Source: Rickettsia australis str. Phillips (GTDB lineage Bacteria; Pseudomonadota; Alphaproteobacteria; Rickettsiales; Rickettsiaceae). Taken from it: a DNA stretch of 64,000 nt. The notes under the pieces are model-generated. The model saw nothing but the letters and a program-made list of their open reading frames with translations. It was not told the DNA's origin and did no database searches. The stretch's first letter is position 1. Every line of letters starts with the position of its first letter. Where the stretch lies: the NCBI RefSeq assembly GCF_000273745.1, contig NZ_AKVZ01000018.1:27401-91400 (forward strand), read 5' to 3'. This document shows positions 10,232 through 19,410 of this stretch, in pieces. Position numbers and translations under genes: made by a program.

Positions 10232-10786
10232 CTACATATTTTTAATAATCTTTGAGCTAGAAAGTGTACCTATATTAGGATGTTGTAGTAAGTCAATAAC
10301 TTCTATTACTTTCGCATTTATTAATTTTGCTTGATTTTGTTTATTTATTAACTGAGGATCGTGCTTTGTTACAGCGATTACAGAAGGACAAATATCTTGT
10401 ACTAATCGGGCGTAATCATTAAAGTCTTTTAGTGTAGGCAATATAAGTACTTTATCAACAAATGTGAAAGAACTTAAAATTTTTGCTCGTTGTAATTGAT
10501 TATGTATAGGTTGACGTTTTTTATATTTAATAATTGTTTCGTCAGGCTCTAAAGCGACTATTAAGTATTTAGCTTGTTTTTTAGCTTTGCGTAGAAATTC
10601 TATATGACCGTAGTGTAATACATCAAAACAACCGCCTACTAGAACTATTTCACTATTTATAGGGCAGTTTTTATTTAAAGAAATATCCTCATAATATTCT
10701 ATTTTGGGCGGTTTGATAGTATTATGGTTAGATGAACAGGATATAAGATTTATAAAAATTAATAAAAATAAGAAAAGTCTAGGCAT
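10232..10786 (-). CDS. Cytidylyltransferase-family protein with a lipoprotein-type leader
   Basis: The body is a nucleotidyltransferase fold of the RfaE/TagD/GlmU-like cytidylyltransferase group: VGGCFDVLHYGHIEFLRKAK contains the nucleotide-binding HxGH motif (HYGH). VALEPDETIIKYK and SSKIIKNM at the end correspond to later conserved segments (the family's usual ending is ISST(K/R)I). The first 18 residues (MPRLFLFLLIFINLISCS) form a signal peptide with a lipobox-like LISC, followed by a Ser/Asn-rich linker to about residue 38. Enzymes of this group are normally cytoplasmic, so a lipid-anchored version is odd. No internal Met offers a start just before the fold. The substrate is unknown. Confidence 0.7.
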   Translation of the reverse strand: MPRLFLFLLIFINLISCSSNHNTIKPPKIEYYEDISLNKNCPINSEIVLVGGCFDVLHYGHIEFLRKAKKQAKYLIVALEPDETIIKYKKRQPIHNQLQRAKILSSFTFVDKVLILPTLKDFNDYARLVQDICPSVIAVTKHDPQLINKQNQAKLINAKVIEVIDLLQHPNIGTLSSSKIIKNM

Positions 10787-10984
10787 AATCCTTCTAATAT
10801 AAGTTCATGACTAATATAAGTTAACGAAGATTAACTTATATAAAAAATTTAATTTTAATCAAAAAAACTAATAAAGCAGAAATAAAACAAAATTTTACAA
10901 TTGTCTATTGTAATTTGTTTGTATATAATTCATATTATTATTAGTAATGAAAAATTGATTCAAATAATCTTCAGAGCAATTTTA

Positions 10985-12319
10985 ATGAATGATACCGCAC
11001 TATCTTATGATTTTAATGGCATATTACCATCCTCTTTTATTAGTGCACGTCTTAGGAAAATCCTCATCTCTTCGTCCTTATTATTATTTATAGGATTAGT
11101 TTTTTTCGTCTCTTTTGCTGTTAATAATTATGTTAACAACACATTATCCATAACTTTAGTACGACCTGATAGTGGTGAAGAAGAAACAATTTCATTTAAA
11201 GAAGTAGTAGTAAAAAAAGGCGATACTATAAAGTCAATTTTAATAGAACAACATATCCCTAAAGATGAAATAGAAAAAATTGTAAGTTTAATAAAAGAGG
11301 GGAAATTATCCTCTGCTCTTAAAATAGGGCAACAAATTACTTTTGAATATGAAACAAAAATTACTGAAAACGAGCATGAAGATTTAACCTCAGAGGTAAC
11401 ATTCTTAAATAAAATCATTATAATTGTTGATAAGCACAAGACTATTGAAGTAATAAGAGAAAACGATAATTTCAACGTTGAAGAAATTATAGTACCTTTA
11501 ACTAAAAAAATTGCTAAAGCATCGGTAAATATTGAATCAAATTTTATGTCAGCTCTTAAAAAACTGGGTTTATCAAATAATAGCATAATAGAGCTGATTA
11601 ATGCTTATGCCTATCAAATCGATTTTCAACGTCAAATAAAAAGTGGTGATACCGCAACCGTAATAATGGAACAATACGTAACGGAAGACGGTAAATTTTC
11701 TCACCACGGTAAAATCCTGTATGTTTCATTAAATCTTTCAGGAAAAGAATATAATATATATCGTTATTCCCATGACAATAATACAAATAATTATGCATTT
11801 TTTTCCGAAGATGGTAAAAGCGTAAAAAGAAGCTTACTTAAAACCCCGCTAAAAGTTATAAAAGTTTCTTCACATTATGGTAATAGAAAACATCCGATAC
11901 TCGGTTATACTAAAATGCATAAGGGAGTTGACTTTTCAGCTCCAACCGGTACGCCTATATATTCCGCAGGAAACGGAGTTATAACGGAGATAGGTTGGAA
12001 GTCGGGTTATGGAAAATTTATTCAGATAAAACATAGTGGTACGTTATCTACTGCTTATGCTCATGCTTCAAACTTTGCAAAAAATTTAAAAGTGGGAAGC
12101 ATAGTAAAACAGGGGCAGGTTATAGCATATGTTGGGAGTACCGGTAGAGCTAGAGGACCACATTTGCATTATGAAGTTAAAATTGACGGCAAACATGTTA
12201 ATCCTATGTCGGTTAAAACAACACCTGGTGTAGAATTAAACGGAAGAAATTTAGAGAAATTCAAACAATTTAAAAAAGAAATAAAAACTTTAAATGTTAA
12301 GCTTGATAAGGAGTTGTAA
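10985..12319 (+). CDS. M23 family murein DD-endopeptidase, membrane anchored
   Basis: This is a LytM/MepM-type enzyme that cuts peptidoglycan cross-bridges in the periplasm. With a start at 10985 (444 aa) it has a short cytoplasmic N-terminus, a membrane segment at about residues 30-50 (LLLFIGLVFFVSFAV) and a LysM/OapA-like region (VKKGDTIKSILIEQ...LKIGQQITFEYE). The C-terminal M23 domain has zinc ligands His312 and Asp316 in MHKGVDFSAP, plus His393 and His395 in GPHLHYEV. An ATG at 10901 would add 28 residues (MSIVICLYIIHII...), but those come from AT-rich leader and I favour MNDTALSYDF. It is divergently arranged with the cytidylyltransferase gene. Confidence 0.9.
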   Translation: MNDTALSYDFNGILPSSFISARLRKILISSSLLLFIGLVFFVSFAVNNYVNNTLSITLVRPDSGEEETISFKEVVVKKGDTIKSILIEQHIPKDEIEKIVSLIKEGKLSSALKIGQQITFEYETKITENEHEDLTSEVTFLNKIIIIVDKHKTIEVIRENDNFNVEEIIVPLTKKIAKASVNIESNFMSALKKLGLSNNSIIELINAYAYQIDFQRQIKSGDTATVIMEQYVTEDGKFSHHGKILYVSLNLSGKEYNIYRYSHDNNTNNYAFFSEDGKSVKRSLLKTPLKVIKVSSHYGNRKHPILGYTKMHKGVDFSAPTGTPIYSAGNGVITEIGWKSGYGKFIQIKHSGTLSTAYAHASNFAKNLKVGSIVKQGQVIAYVGSTGRARGPHLHYEVKIDGKHVNPMSVKTTPGVELNGRNLEKFKQFKKEIKTLNVKLDKEL

Positions 12320-12356
12320 ACTGATAAAGCATCAGAGGTTTCATTAGGATAGCCGT

Positions 12357-12440
12357 CATTACGAGCGACTGAAGGCGTTGTTGTATGGATAGTTTTGTGT
12401 CATTCCCGGCGTGGCATTATTGCGTGGATCGGTTTTCTAT
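12357..12440. repeat. Cluster of repeat fragments (types III and II)
   Basis: The stretch holds cattacgagcga, the outer-arm motif ggcgttgttgtatggat and a tgtcattcccggcgtgg fragment. It forms part of the 310-base gene-free gap 12320-12629 together with the type I element that follows. Confidence 0.5.
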
Positions 12441-12537
12441 TGTCATCCCGCGACTTGAAAGCGGGATCCAGTTAAAATACTAAAATTATTAGTATTTTTA
12501 TTGTTTTTTGAATATCGTGGTCAAGCTACGGTATGAC
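12441..12537. repeat. Type I RPE
   Basis: The element runs from tgtcatcccgcgac to agctacggtatgaca, with an inner pair of aatactaa...ttagtatt arms. It lies before lspA and, with the fragments before it, fills the gene-free gap 12320-12629. Nothing else is seen in that gap. Confidence 0.85.
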
Positions 12538-12629
12538 ACCGAATGGATTTTTTGGTCTACGTAACAATGCCTACTCGCAATGACGATTTGCGTAACCAGT
12601 CCCATACATTTAATATTTCATAAACATCT

Positions 12630-13214
12630 ATGTTCCTACTCCTAAAAAAACTACATCTAACATTTGCTTGTAGTAGTCGTATAATAATAACCTTAGTAAT
12701 TATTGACCAGTTAAGTAAATGGTGGTTTATTGATAATTTGAGATGGAAACCAGGCTTAATGCTCAAGGTTACTTCTTTCTTAAATATGGTTTATACTTGG
12801 AATTACGGTATTAGTTTTGGTCTAATGCGTGAATATTATCAGTATAGTAATGCTATTTTTTTAATAACGAACACGCTTATTGTCTGTTATTTATATTATT
12901 TGATGATACGTTCAAAAACAATAGGGAGTTTTGCCGGTTATAGTTTTGTCATTGGTGGGGCTGTCGGTAATCTAATTGATAGGTTTTTTAGAGGGGCGGT
13001 CTTTGACTTCATTCATTTCCATTATCAAAATTATAGCTTCCCCGTATTTAATTTAGCTGATTGTTTTATTACAATAGGAGTAATTATCTTAATAGAAGAT
13101 TATTATAGTACTAAAAAAGTTATTGAAGAAAAGGTTAAAGGGAATTATGATAATGCTCAAATTAAAGCTATGGCTGAAAAAATTCGTAACACCGATAAGG
13201 GCGGTAACGATTAA
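12630..13214 (+). CDS. lspA: Lipoprotein signal peptidase (signal peptidase II)
   Basis: LspA cleaves the signal peptide of diacylglyceryl prolipoproteins in the inner membrane. The family motifs are visible: IDQLSKWWF near residues 26-34, [24 protein letters not shown] with the first catalytic Asp, and [14 protein letters not shown] with the second Asp. Four membrane segments fit the fold. The length of 194 aa includes a lysine-rich C-terminal tail of about 30 residues beyond the last helix. It is followed 26 nt later by a lipoprotein gene (bamF), a likely operon in which enzyme and substrate are neighbours. Confidence 0.95.
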   Translation: MFLLLKKLHLTFACSSRIIITLVIIDQLSKWWFIDNLRWKPGLMLKVTSFLNMVYTWNYGISFGLMREYYQYSNAIFLITNTLIVCYLYYLMIRSKTIGSFAGYSFVIGGAVGNLIDRFFRGAVFDFIHFHYQNYSFPVFNLADCFITIGVIILIEDYYSTKKVIEEKVKGNYDNAQIKAMAEKIRNTDKGGND

Positions 13215-13240
13215 ATATAATTTAAATTAAAGGTGTTTAA

Positions 13241-13489
13241 GTGAAAAAGATTTTTTTATTATTGACTGTTTTATTAATTACTTCTGCTTGTAGTAAAAAG
13301 TTAAAAGAAACCGTAGGTATATCAACAGCCGGACCTAATGAGTATCAAGTACAGCGTGCTAAAGCACTGGAAGTGCCTCCTCATTATTATTTACCAGATC
13401 CTGGGAATAGTAAAACAACTTACAGTAATGTAAAAGGACAAGGTGAATTTAATGAAGGTGAACAAGCTTTAATGCAGGATATGGATTAA
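13241..13489 (+). CDS. bamF: BamF-like outer-membrane lipoprotein (DUF3035)
   Basis: The 82-aa product has a signal peptide with lipobox (LLITSAC, Cys17). A short mature region follows with GPNEYQVQRAKALEVPPHYYLPDP, split as GPNEYQVQRAKALE plus VPPHYYLPDP. That is the DUF3035 signature described as BamF, an alphaproteobacterial accessory of the outer-membrane beta-barrel assembly machine. The tail is short compared with free-living relatives. It probably shares a transcript with lspA. The function is taken from the family, since only the motif and lipobox are seen directly. Confidence 0.8.
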   Translation: MKKIFLLLTVLLITSACSKKLKETVGISTAGPNEYQVQRAKALEVPPHYYLPDPGNSKTTYSNVKGQGEFNEGEQALMQDMD

Positions 13490-13497
13490 GAATTGTG

Positions 13498-13527
13498 TTG
13501 TCCCCGTGGTCAAGCCATGGGATAACA
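13498..13527. repeat. Half type I palindrome
   Basis: The sequence gtccccgtggtcaagccatg followed by ggataaca matches the right half of type I elements. It sits between bamF and murD. Confidence 0.6.
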
Positions 13528-13558
13528 ATTTTTTGCTCACCCTCTCAATTACAGATTC

Positions 13559-15037
13559 ATGAATTCTCATACAAAACAAAAAATAGGTGTTTTTGGGCTT
13601 GGTAAAACCGGTATATCGGTTTATGAAGAGCTGCAAGGTAAATGTGACGTAATTGTTTATGACGATTTAAAAGCAAATAGAGATATATTTAAAAAATTAT
13701 ATAGTAAAAGCGCTATTGTTGCTTTATCTGATTTAAGATGGCAAAATTTAGATAAAATTGTCTTAAGCCCTGGAATTTCTTTAACACATAAGATAGTAGG
13801 TATGGCAAAAAATTTTAATATTCCAATCACTTCCGATATAGATTTATTATTTGAAAAATCAAAAAATTTAAACTTTATCGCCATAACTGGTACAAACGGT
13901 AAAAGTACTACTACTGCTTTAATAAGCCATATCTTAAATATTAGCGGTTTAGACTATCAGGTTGCCGGTAATATTGGAGTTCCTGCTTTGCAAGCTAAAG
14001 CAAGTAAGAACGGATATGTACTTGAATTGTCTTCTTTTCAGCTAGATCTAGTAAAAATCTTTACAGCTAAAATAGCAGTGCTTCTTAATATAACTCCCGA
14101 CCATTTAGACAGACATCAGGATATGAACGGCTATATTGCAGCAAAATCCAAGATTTTTGATCGAATGGATAAAGATAGTTATGCAGTAATTAATATTGAT
14201 AATGATTATTGTCGTGAAATTTTTATAACATTGCAGCAGGAGCAACGTATAAAACTAATTCCTTTTTCGGTTACTAAAATTCTTGAAAACGGCATGTCGG
14301 TAGTTGATGATAAAATTAACGATAATTTTTTTGATAATATAAGGTTTGAATGCCAGTATAATTCAGAAAGCTTCAGACAAGATGAATTTCAAGGCAAGCC
14401 TGCGGAGCGCATAAAAATACGTGAGCACAGGCGAGACCTACAAAATTCGCTTGTATCAAGTTTTCTGAATTATACTATACCTTTTAATAAAAATTTGCAA
14501 GGAACTCATAATTATGAGAATATCGCTGCAAGTTATGCAGTAGCTAAAATAATAGGATTAGAACCTAAAAAAATACTTGAGTCTATAGGTAGTTTTCAAA
14601 GTTTACCTCATAGAATGCAATACATCGGTAGTATAAATAATATAAGTTTTTACAATGATAGTAAAGCGACAAATGCTATATCTGCCGTACAATCAATTAA
14701 AGCACTTGATAATATTTACTGGCTTGCGGGAGGAATCCCTAAAGAGGGTGGTATTGAAGGCATAAAGCCTTATTTCAGTAAAATTAAGAAAGCTTATTTT
14801 TATGGTCAAGCTAAAGAAATATTTGCAAATACTGCTAAGAATATAGTAGATTTTGTAATATGTGATAATCTTGAGCAGGCTTTCGATCTTGCTTATAAGG
14901 ATGCAGTAGGTGATAATGCGGAGGTGAAAAATATCTTGTTGGCACCTAGTTGTAGCTCATATGATCAGTTTAAAAATTTTGCAGAGCGTGGCGAGTGGTT
15001 TATAAAGTTGTGTAGTATACTATCACCCGTGGCGTGA
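13559..15037 (+). CDS. murD: UDP-N-acetylmuramoylalanine--D-glutamate ligase with an RPE
   Basis: MurD adds D-glutamate to UDP-MurNAc-L-alanine in the cytoplasm. The N-terminal Rossmann part begins [14 protein letters not shown]. The ATP loop is [14 protein letters not shown] (about residues 109-122), then [28 protein letters not shown], and FYNDSKATN with [10 protein letters not shown] in the C-terminal domain. At 492 aa the protein exceeds the usual ~450 because a type V RPE adds about 37 residues at roughly 268-305 ([16 protein letters not shown]), in the central domain before QGTHNYEN. The frame stays open. murD, ftsW and murG form a division and wall cluster on one strand. Confidence 0.95.
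   Translation: MNSHTKQKIGVFGLGKTGISVYEELQGKCDVIVYDDLKANRDIFKKLYSKSAIVALSDLRWQNLDKIVLSPGISLTHKIVGMAKNFNIPITSDIDLLFEKSKNLNFIAITGTNGKSTTTALISHILNISGLDYQVAGNIGVPALQAKASKNGYVLELSSFQLDLVKIFTAKIAVLLNITPDHLDRHQDMNGYIAAKSKIFDRMDKDSYAVINIDNDYCREIFITLQQEQRIKLIPFSVTKILENGMSVVDDKINDNFFDNIRFECQYNSESFRQDEFQGKPAERIKIREHRRDLQNSLVSSFLNYTIPFNKNLQGTHNYENIAASYAVAKIIGLEPKKILESIGSFQSLPHRMQYIGSINNISFYNDSKATNAISAVQSIKALDNIYWLAGGIPKEGGIEGIKPYFSKIKKAYFYGQAKEIFANTAKNIVDFVICDNLEQAFDLAYKDAVGDNAEVKNILLAPSCSSYDQFKNFAERGEWFIKLCSILSPVA
14360..14471. repeat. Type V RPE inside murD
   Basis: The element starts aattcagaaagcttcagaca and ends agttttctgaat, giving inverted ends, and encodes [14 protein letters not shown]. It is the same family as the element in addB at 3992-4075. 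Confidence 0.85.
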
Positions 15038-15072
15038 CTCATAGTACAGGACGGTTGTTAAAAAATTTTCGA

Positions 15073-15208
15073 TGTCATTCCCGCGAAAGCGGGGGGGAGC
15101 CTAGACTAAAAATCTTTAATTTTAAAGATTTTTTATTAGATAATTTTTGCAAATAAAGCTTCTTGAAGCTTTATTTAACTGGATTCCTGCCTCCCGCAGG
15201 AATGACAT
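15073..15208. repeat. Type II palindromic element, long form
   Basis: The ends are tgtcattcccgcgaaagcgg and cccgcaggaatgacat. A second inner hairpin has arms aaagcttc and gaagcttt. It lies between murD and ftsW. Confidence 0.8.
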
Positions 15209-15295
15209 AAAACGAAAAATGTCCGGTACTATAGGTTTGATCACGGTATGACCTCGAGCATGTTTTCTAATCCATGCAATAACATAAATATAGTC

Positions 15296-16429
15296 ATGAA
15301 TAACGAAATATCTAATAATTTTATAAAATTATGGTGGCGGAGTACCGATAGGCAAATAATAATTTCTTTAATTATCTTATTTGCTTTTAGTCTAATGCTT
15401 GTTACTACCTCAGGTTCGGCAGTAGCAAGTAGAATAGGGCTTGAAGAAAGTTATTTTGCATCTAGACAAATATTTTATTTAGCTGCTGCTTCAGGTCTTA
15501 TATTATTATTTTCATGTCTTAATAAAAAATGGTTAAGGCGTTTTGCAATAATTGGGTTTATTGCTAGTATAGTTTTATTAATAGCAGTTAAATTTTTGGG
15601 CTATGAAGTAAAAGGAGCAGTGCGATGGATTAATATTCTAGGTCTATCTATTCAACCTTCGGAATTTATCAAACCGTTTTTTGCAGTTGTTACGGGCTGG
15701 ATATTGTCGCTGAAATTTAATGATGATTTTCCAAGTTTTACAATTTGTATAATATTTTATTCTATTGTTGCTATTCTCTTAATTATTCAGCCCGATTTTG
15801 GAATGCTTGTAATGATTACGGCAGTTTTCGGTATTCAGCTATTTATTGCGGGTATGCCGATATTTTGGATTGTGCTAGCCGGTTTTTTAGGAATGATAGG
15901 AGTAACTATTGCTTATTTTTGGTTACCTCACGTAACGCAAAGAATTAATTCATTTTTAGATCCTGATAGTAGTGAGAATTATCAAGTTAGTAAGTCTCTT
16001 AAGGCTTTTGAGCATGGCGGTTTATATGGACGCGGTCCAGGAGAGGGAGCAGTAAAGCAGGTACTACCTGACTCACATACAGATTTTATTTTTGCTGTAG
16101 CAGGTGAGGAGTTTGGAGCTATTATTTGCCTGATTGTTATAGGTATATTTGCTTTTATAGTATTAAGAAGTCTTATTAAATTGTTAAACGAAACAGATAA
16201 ATTTGTACAATTCGCTGCTAGCGGTATAATTGCACAATTAGGGCTTCAGGCGATAATTAATATGGGCGTAACTTTGCATTTATTACCTACTAAAGGTATG
16301 ACATTGCCGTTTATTAGTTACGGTGGTTCTTCAACGCTTGCAATAGCTATCGCTACCGGTATGCTGCTTGGATTTACAAGACACCGAATTCCTTTAAATT
16401 CGTACAAAATTCGTAATGTTGAAATATGA
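15296..16429 (+). CDS. ftsW: Cell division protein FtsW (SEDS glycosyltransferase)
   Basis: FtsW polymerises septal peptidoglycan from lipid II together with a division transpeptidase. The SEDS motifs are clear: [19 protein letters not shown] near the middle, [10 protein letters not shown], then [19 protein letters not shown] and the C-terminal [15 protein letters not shown]. About ten membrane segments fit the family. I place the start at 15296 (MNNEISNN, 378 aa). An ATG 48 bases upstream (15248) adds 16 residues but falls right after repeat-derived sequence (gatcacggtatgacc), so it is probably accidental. The stop overlaps the murG start by 4 nt (ATGA), indicating translational coupling. 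Confidence 0.95.
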   Translation: MNNEISNNFIKLWWRSTDRQIIISLIILFAFSLMLVTTSGSAVASRIGLEESYFASRQIFYLAAASGLILLFSCLNKKWLRRFAIIGFIASIVLLIAVKFLGYEVKGAVRWINILGLSIQPSEFIKPFFAVVTGWILSLKFNDDFPSFTICIIFYSIVAILLIIQPDFGMLVMITAVFGIQLFIAGMPIFWIVLAGFLGMIGVTIAYFWLPHVTQRINSFLDPDSSENYQVSKSLKAFEHGGLYGRGPGEGAVKQVLPDSHTDFIFAVAGEEFGAIICLIVIGIFAFIVLRSLIKLLNETDKFVQFAASGIIAQLGLQAIINMGVTLHLLPTKGMTLPFISYGGSSTLAIAIATGMLLGFTRHRIPLNSYKIRNVEI

Positions 16430-17573
16430 AAAAAATAATTTTAGTAGCAGGTGGTACGGGCGGGCATTTTTTTCCGGCTGTTGCTCTTGGGGAAGAATTA
16501 TTGAAACGTGGATATGAAGTTCATTTTATTACTGATTTAAGATGCCAAAAATATATAAATCAGAATATGGGGTTAATTTTTCATATCTTAGATTTAAAAC
16601 GCTCAAGTAATATTTTTTTATTTTTACCAAACTTATCAATTGCGATCTTAAAAGCTATTAAATTATTATATAATATCAGATCTTCAGCTATTATAGGATT
16701 TGGCAGTTATCCTGTTATATCTTCGATATTTGCGGCAGTTTTTTTAAGAGTACCGATTATAATTCATGAACAAAATTCTTACCTCGGGAAAGTTAATAAA
16801 TTTTTTGCAAGCTTTGCTAAAAAGATAGCTATTTCTTATGAAGATGTAAAAAATTTACCGGAATTTGTAAAAAATAAAATAGTAGTTACCGGTGGGATAG
16901 TTAGGGAGAATATTAGGGAGTTGGATTCTGTAGTGTACTCAGTGTCACCCCGTGGCTTGATCACGGGGTCCAAAAAAATAAAAAAAGACTGGATTCCGTG
17001 GTCAAGCCACGGAATGACAAGCTTTTTACTATATTAATCTTTGGCGGTAGTCAAGGAGCTACGTTATTTTCAGAGCTGATACCTGCAAGTATCCAAATTT
17101 TGATGCGAAAACAACCAAATCTTAAATTAAATATAATCCAGCAAGCCGCATTAGGTGATCAAGTAAAAATAAAAGATATATACTCGAAATTAAACATTAA
17201 TTATGAATTTGCCGAATTTTTTGATAATATGGCATTGCAATATAAAGAAGCCGATATAGTGATTTCAAGGGCAGGCGCATCTACTATAGCAGAATTGACC
17301 TATATAGGGTTGCCGGCAATCTTTATTCCACTGCCTAGTGCTGCGGATAATCATCAATATTACAATGCAAAATTATTGGAAGATAAAAAAGCAGGATGGT
17401 GTTTAGAGCAGAGTGATATTTCTGCAGGAAAATTAGCAGATAAAATACTCGATTTGATAAGTAATCCAAAGATATTAGAAGATGCTTCACAAAATTTATT
17501 AAAAAGAAGAAAAGAAGGGCATGTGTTGTTAAGTGATTTAATAGAAGGAGTGATTTGTCACTCCGTGGCTTGA
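16426..17573 (+). pseudogene. murG: MurG (lipid II-forming GlcNAc transferase) split by an RPE; broken or frameshift-rescued
   Basis: MurG adds GlcNAc to lipid I at the inner membrane face. The N-terminal half is intact ([19 protein letters not shown], then [10 protein letters not shown] and [12 protein letters not shown]), as is the C-terminal half ([33 protein letters not shown]). A type I RPE at 16943-17019 lies between them. The first frame runs through it to a stop at 17037, and the second half is in the -1 frame, open from about 16987. At 16980-16986 the first frame reads ATA AAA AAA GAC, a slippery A AAA AAA. A one-base backward slip there gives [14 protein letters not shown] and rejoins the C-terminal half with no stop. 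It is either a pseudogene or a gene expressed by slippage. The last residues (HSVA) come from the next RPE. Confidence 0.85.
16943..17019. repeat. Type I RPE splitting murG
   Basis: The palindrome runs from tgtcaccccgtggc to ccacggaatgaca. Its centre holds two seven-A runs (16972-16978 and 16980-16986). The reading-frame change in murG occurs within it. Confidence 0.9.
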
Positions 17574-17635
17574 GACCCCAGGGTCCAGAAAAAAATAAAA
17601 AAGACTGGATCCTGTGGTCAAGCCACGGGATGACA
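17556..17635. repeat. Type I RPE at the murG 3' end
   Basis: The element spans tgtcactccgtggc to cacgggatgaca. It overlaps the last codons of murG and supplies its stop codon. Confidence 0.85.
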
Positions 17636-17775
17636 GTAAGGCACGCAACAATATCAAAAATACCTCAGAATAGCAATAATTTAATTAAGTGCACAGCAGT
17701 TCGGTTCTTTATCCTTGCAAAACTGGCTATTATGTGGCATTAATCATAATAAAAGTTTTGGAATAATATAAATAT

Positions 17776-18432
17776 ATGTTTAAAAAAATTATAATATTAT
17801 TTTTAGGAATGTTTTTACTTTCAGCTTGTACTGATAATTTGAGAAGCTATTTTCAAAGATCCGCAAATAATAGATTGGTTGATAGTAAAGGTGCTAAAGG
17901 CGGCAAAAGAAAACCAGTATATAATAATAAATATATTACTTTAGCTAAAAAGAATATTATAGAAGATAATCTTGATTATGATAACGACGATGATGATGAC
18001 TATGATAGCGATAGTCCTTTAAGAGGAGAGAGAATCGATCCTGTAAAGAGAAATCGTGAAATGTATCTTAAGATGATTAAAAGGGATATAGCAAGGCAAA
18101 AAGCAGAGTCCGGCTTCGCTGAATCCGATGATGGTATGACTTTAAGTAGAGCAAATAAAAAGGTGAGAAAAGACGATAGCGATAAAGAAAAAAAGATGCA
18201 AGAGGAATTAAATCAGATAAAAGCAATGCTTAGAGAAACTAAGCGTGATATATCAAAATATACTTGTCCAAATGCTGCGGTAAACCAAAATTATGCACCA
18301 CCCGTTACAAATTATGAACCTGTAAATTATCCACCATTAAAAAATAGTAAGCCGTATAATAACAATTCTAAGGTAAAGCAAAAATTTATCCGTGAAGATT
18401 ATGATGACGTTAGTAATGCTTGTTCGATATAA
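17776..18432 (+). CDS. Hypothetical lipoprotein, 218 aa
   Basis: A signal peptide with lipobox (MFLLSAC, Cys18) marks an exported lipoprotein. The mature part is highly charged: an acidic run of Asp residues at about 69-77 ([11 protein letters not shown]), then a basic region ([17 protein letters not shown]), a coiled-coil-like stretch ([19 protein letters not shown]) and a Pro/Asn-rich tail ([16 protein letters not shown]) ending in a second Cys. I do not recognise the family. It follows the murD-ftsW-murG cluster but is separated by a repeat and about 140 bases of non-coding DNA. Confidence 0.7.
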   Translation: MFKKIIILFLGMFLLSACTDNLRSYFQRSANNRLVDSKGAKGGKRKPVYNNKYITLAKKNIIEDNLDYDNDDDDDYDSDSPLRGERIDPVKRNREMYLKMIKRDIARQKAESGFAESDDGMTLSRANKKVRKDDSDKEKKMQEELNQIKAMLRETKRDISKYTCPNAAVNQNYAPPVTNYEPVNYPPLKNSKPYNNNSKVKQKFIREDYDDVSNACSI

Positions 18433-18555
18433 TATATGTCATATATTTATCACTATCAATAGGTTTATTATTTTTCTTAAGTAAGAATATTATTTTTTAA
18501 TAAAAATTAATATTTTAATATAGAAATATGTTAAATTTATTAATAGGTATATTAT

Positions 18556-19148
18556 AAAAAGTAAACTCTCAGCAAGTACTTCTAGTCTTATCTCTATAAA
18601 AGGTCTTCAAAATCCTATTGTTGCTGAAATAAAGGAATTAACAAAAATTACATTTTAAAGATCAAGAGCTTGAAAAAGCTTACGGGATGGCTTCAGATGA
18701 TGTTTCTATTTAAGCAACAAGGGAACAGATATTATATGCTTTAAAAGCTGTAGAATCTGCAAAACAACATTTGATAGACAAGACACAAGAATTTTGTAAT
18801 CAATTAAATGACTATGGCATTTGTGTTGCTTACTCATTTGCTCATTATAAAAGAAGCGGTAAGGACATATTAGAATTTGTATCACCTTATTTATTAAAAA
18901 ACGCATCTGATATGGAATATATTAAGGCTTATATTCCTGAAGCATATATAAAAGAGAGTAATACAAATGATGCTATGGAATTACTTGGTACACGAGAAGT
19001 AAGAAATTATTTAGCAGAGGCTGATAAGCTCGCAAGCAAATCTCCTGTACCGTCTACCACTTCTAAAATGGATAAATTTAATTATGATAGTGATGAAATT
19101 ACGGTTGCCGGAGAAGAGAACACGACGCCGCATACTGAACAACCTTGA
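18556..19148 (+). pseudogene. Decayed helical protein gene
   Basis: The traceable reading is KLSASTSSLISIKGLQNPIV, then AEIKELTKIT. A frame change leads to FKDQELEKAYGMASDDVSI, a stop near 18714, and then an open frame with ATREQILYALKAVESAKQHL, followed by IDKTQEFCNQLNDYGICVAY and ending TTPHTEQP at 19148. The last 125 codons form an open frame that starts only from a non-ATG or internal codon. The product would have been soluble and helical. I do not recognise the family. One frameshift and one stop mark it as broken. Confidence 0.55.
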
Positions 19149-19154
19149 TAACGC

Positions 19155-19249
19155 TGTCACCCCATGGCTTGTCCATGGGATCAAAATACTAATATTATTA
19201 GTATTTTTAGTTATTTTTCTAGATATCTTGGTCAAGCTACGGTATGATA
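19155..19249. repeat. Type I RPE
   Basis: The element runs from tgtcaccccatggc to gctacggtatgata, with inner arms aatactaatattattagtat. It follows the decayed helical-protein gene. Confidence 0.8.
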
Positions 19250-19304
19250 CCGAACGAGTTTCTTGAGCCATACAACATTAGACTTCTGGCATAACTTGTT
19301 TCTC

Positions 19305-19410
19305 AAGGTAATTTGTGCGTCAATCCTAGCCCCTCATCCTTATGTACTATAGTGTACGCTGCAGTTCTGTGCTTCGTGTTTCCTTCAAATTCCTCTTTAT
19401 GAACTACATT
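19305..19410. repeat. Type IV RPE at the 3' end of the RND pump pseudogene
   Basis: Read on the minus strand it encodes HKEEFEGNTKHRTAAYTIV, then LTHKLP before a stop. It matches the coxB and leuS insertions and lies just past the last recognisable pump codons. Confidence 0.75.

Noticed and set aside
11128..11586. A 152-aa frame opposite the M23 peptidase gene
   Set aside because: It is antisense to a well-supported gene with conserved motifs and shows no family match.
12357..12537. A CRISPR-like array, because similar palindromes recur throughout the window
   Set aside because: The copies are palindromic, of unequal length, irregularly spaced, scattered across 64 kb and lie partly inside genes. 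No cas genes are present.
16998..17573. The second half of murG read as its own gene from a GTG start
   Set aside because: The GTG lies inside the RPE, no ribosome binding site precedes it, and the product is exactly the C-terminal half of MurG.
17555..17743. A 62-aa frame after murG
   Set aside because: Its first half is a translated type I repeat and the rest has no protein character.
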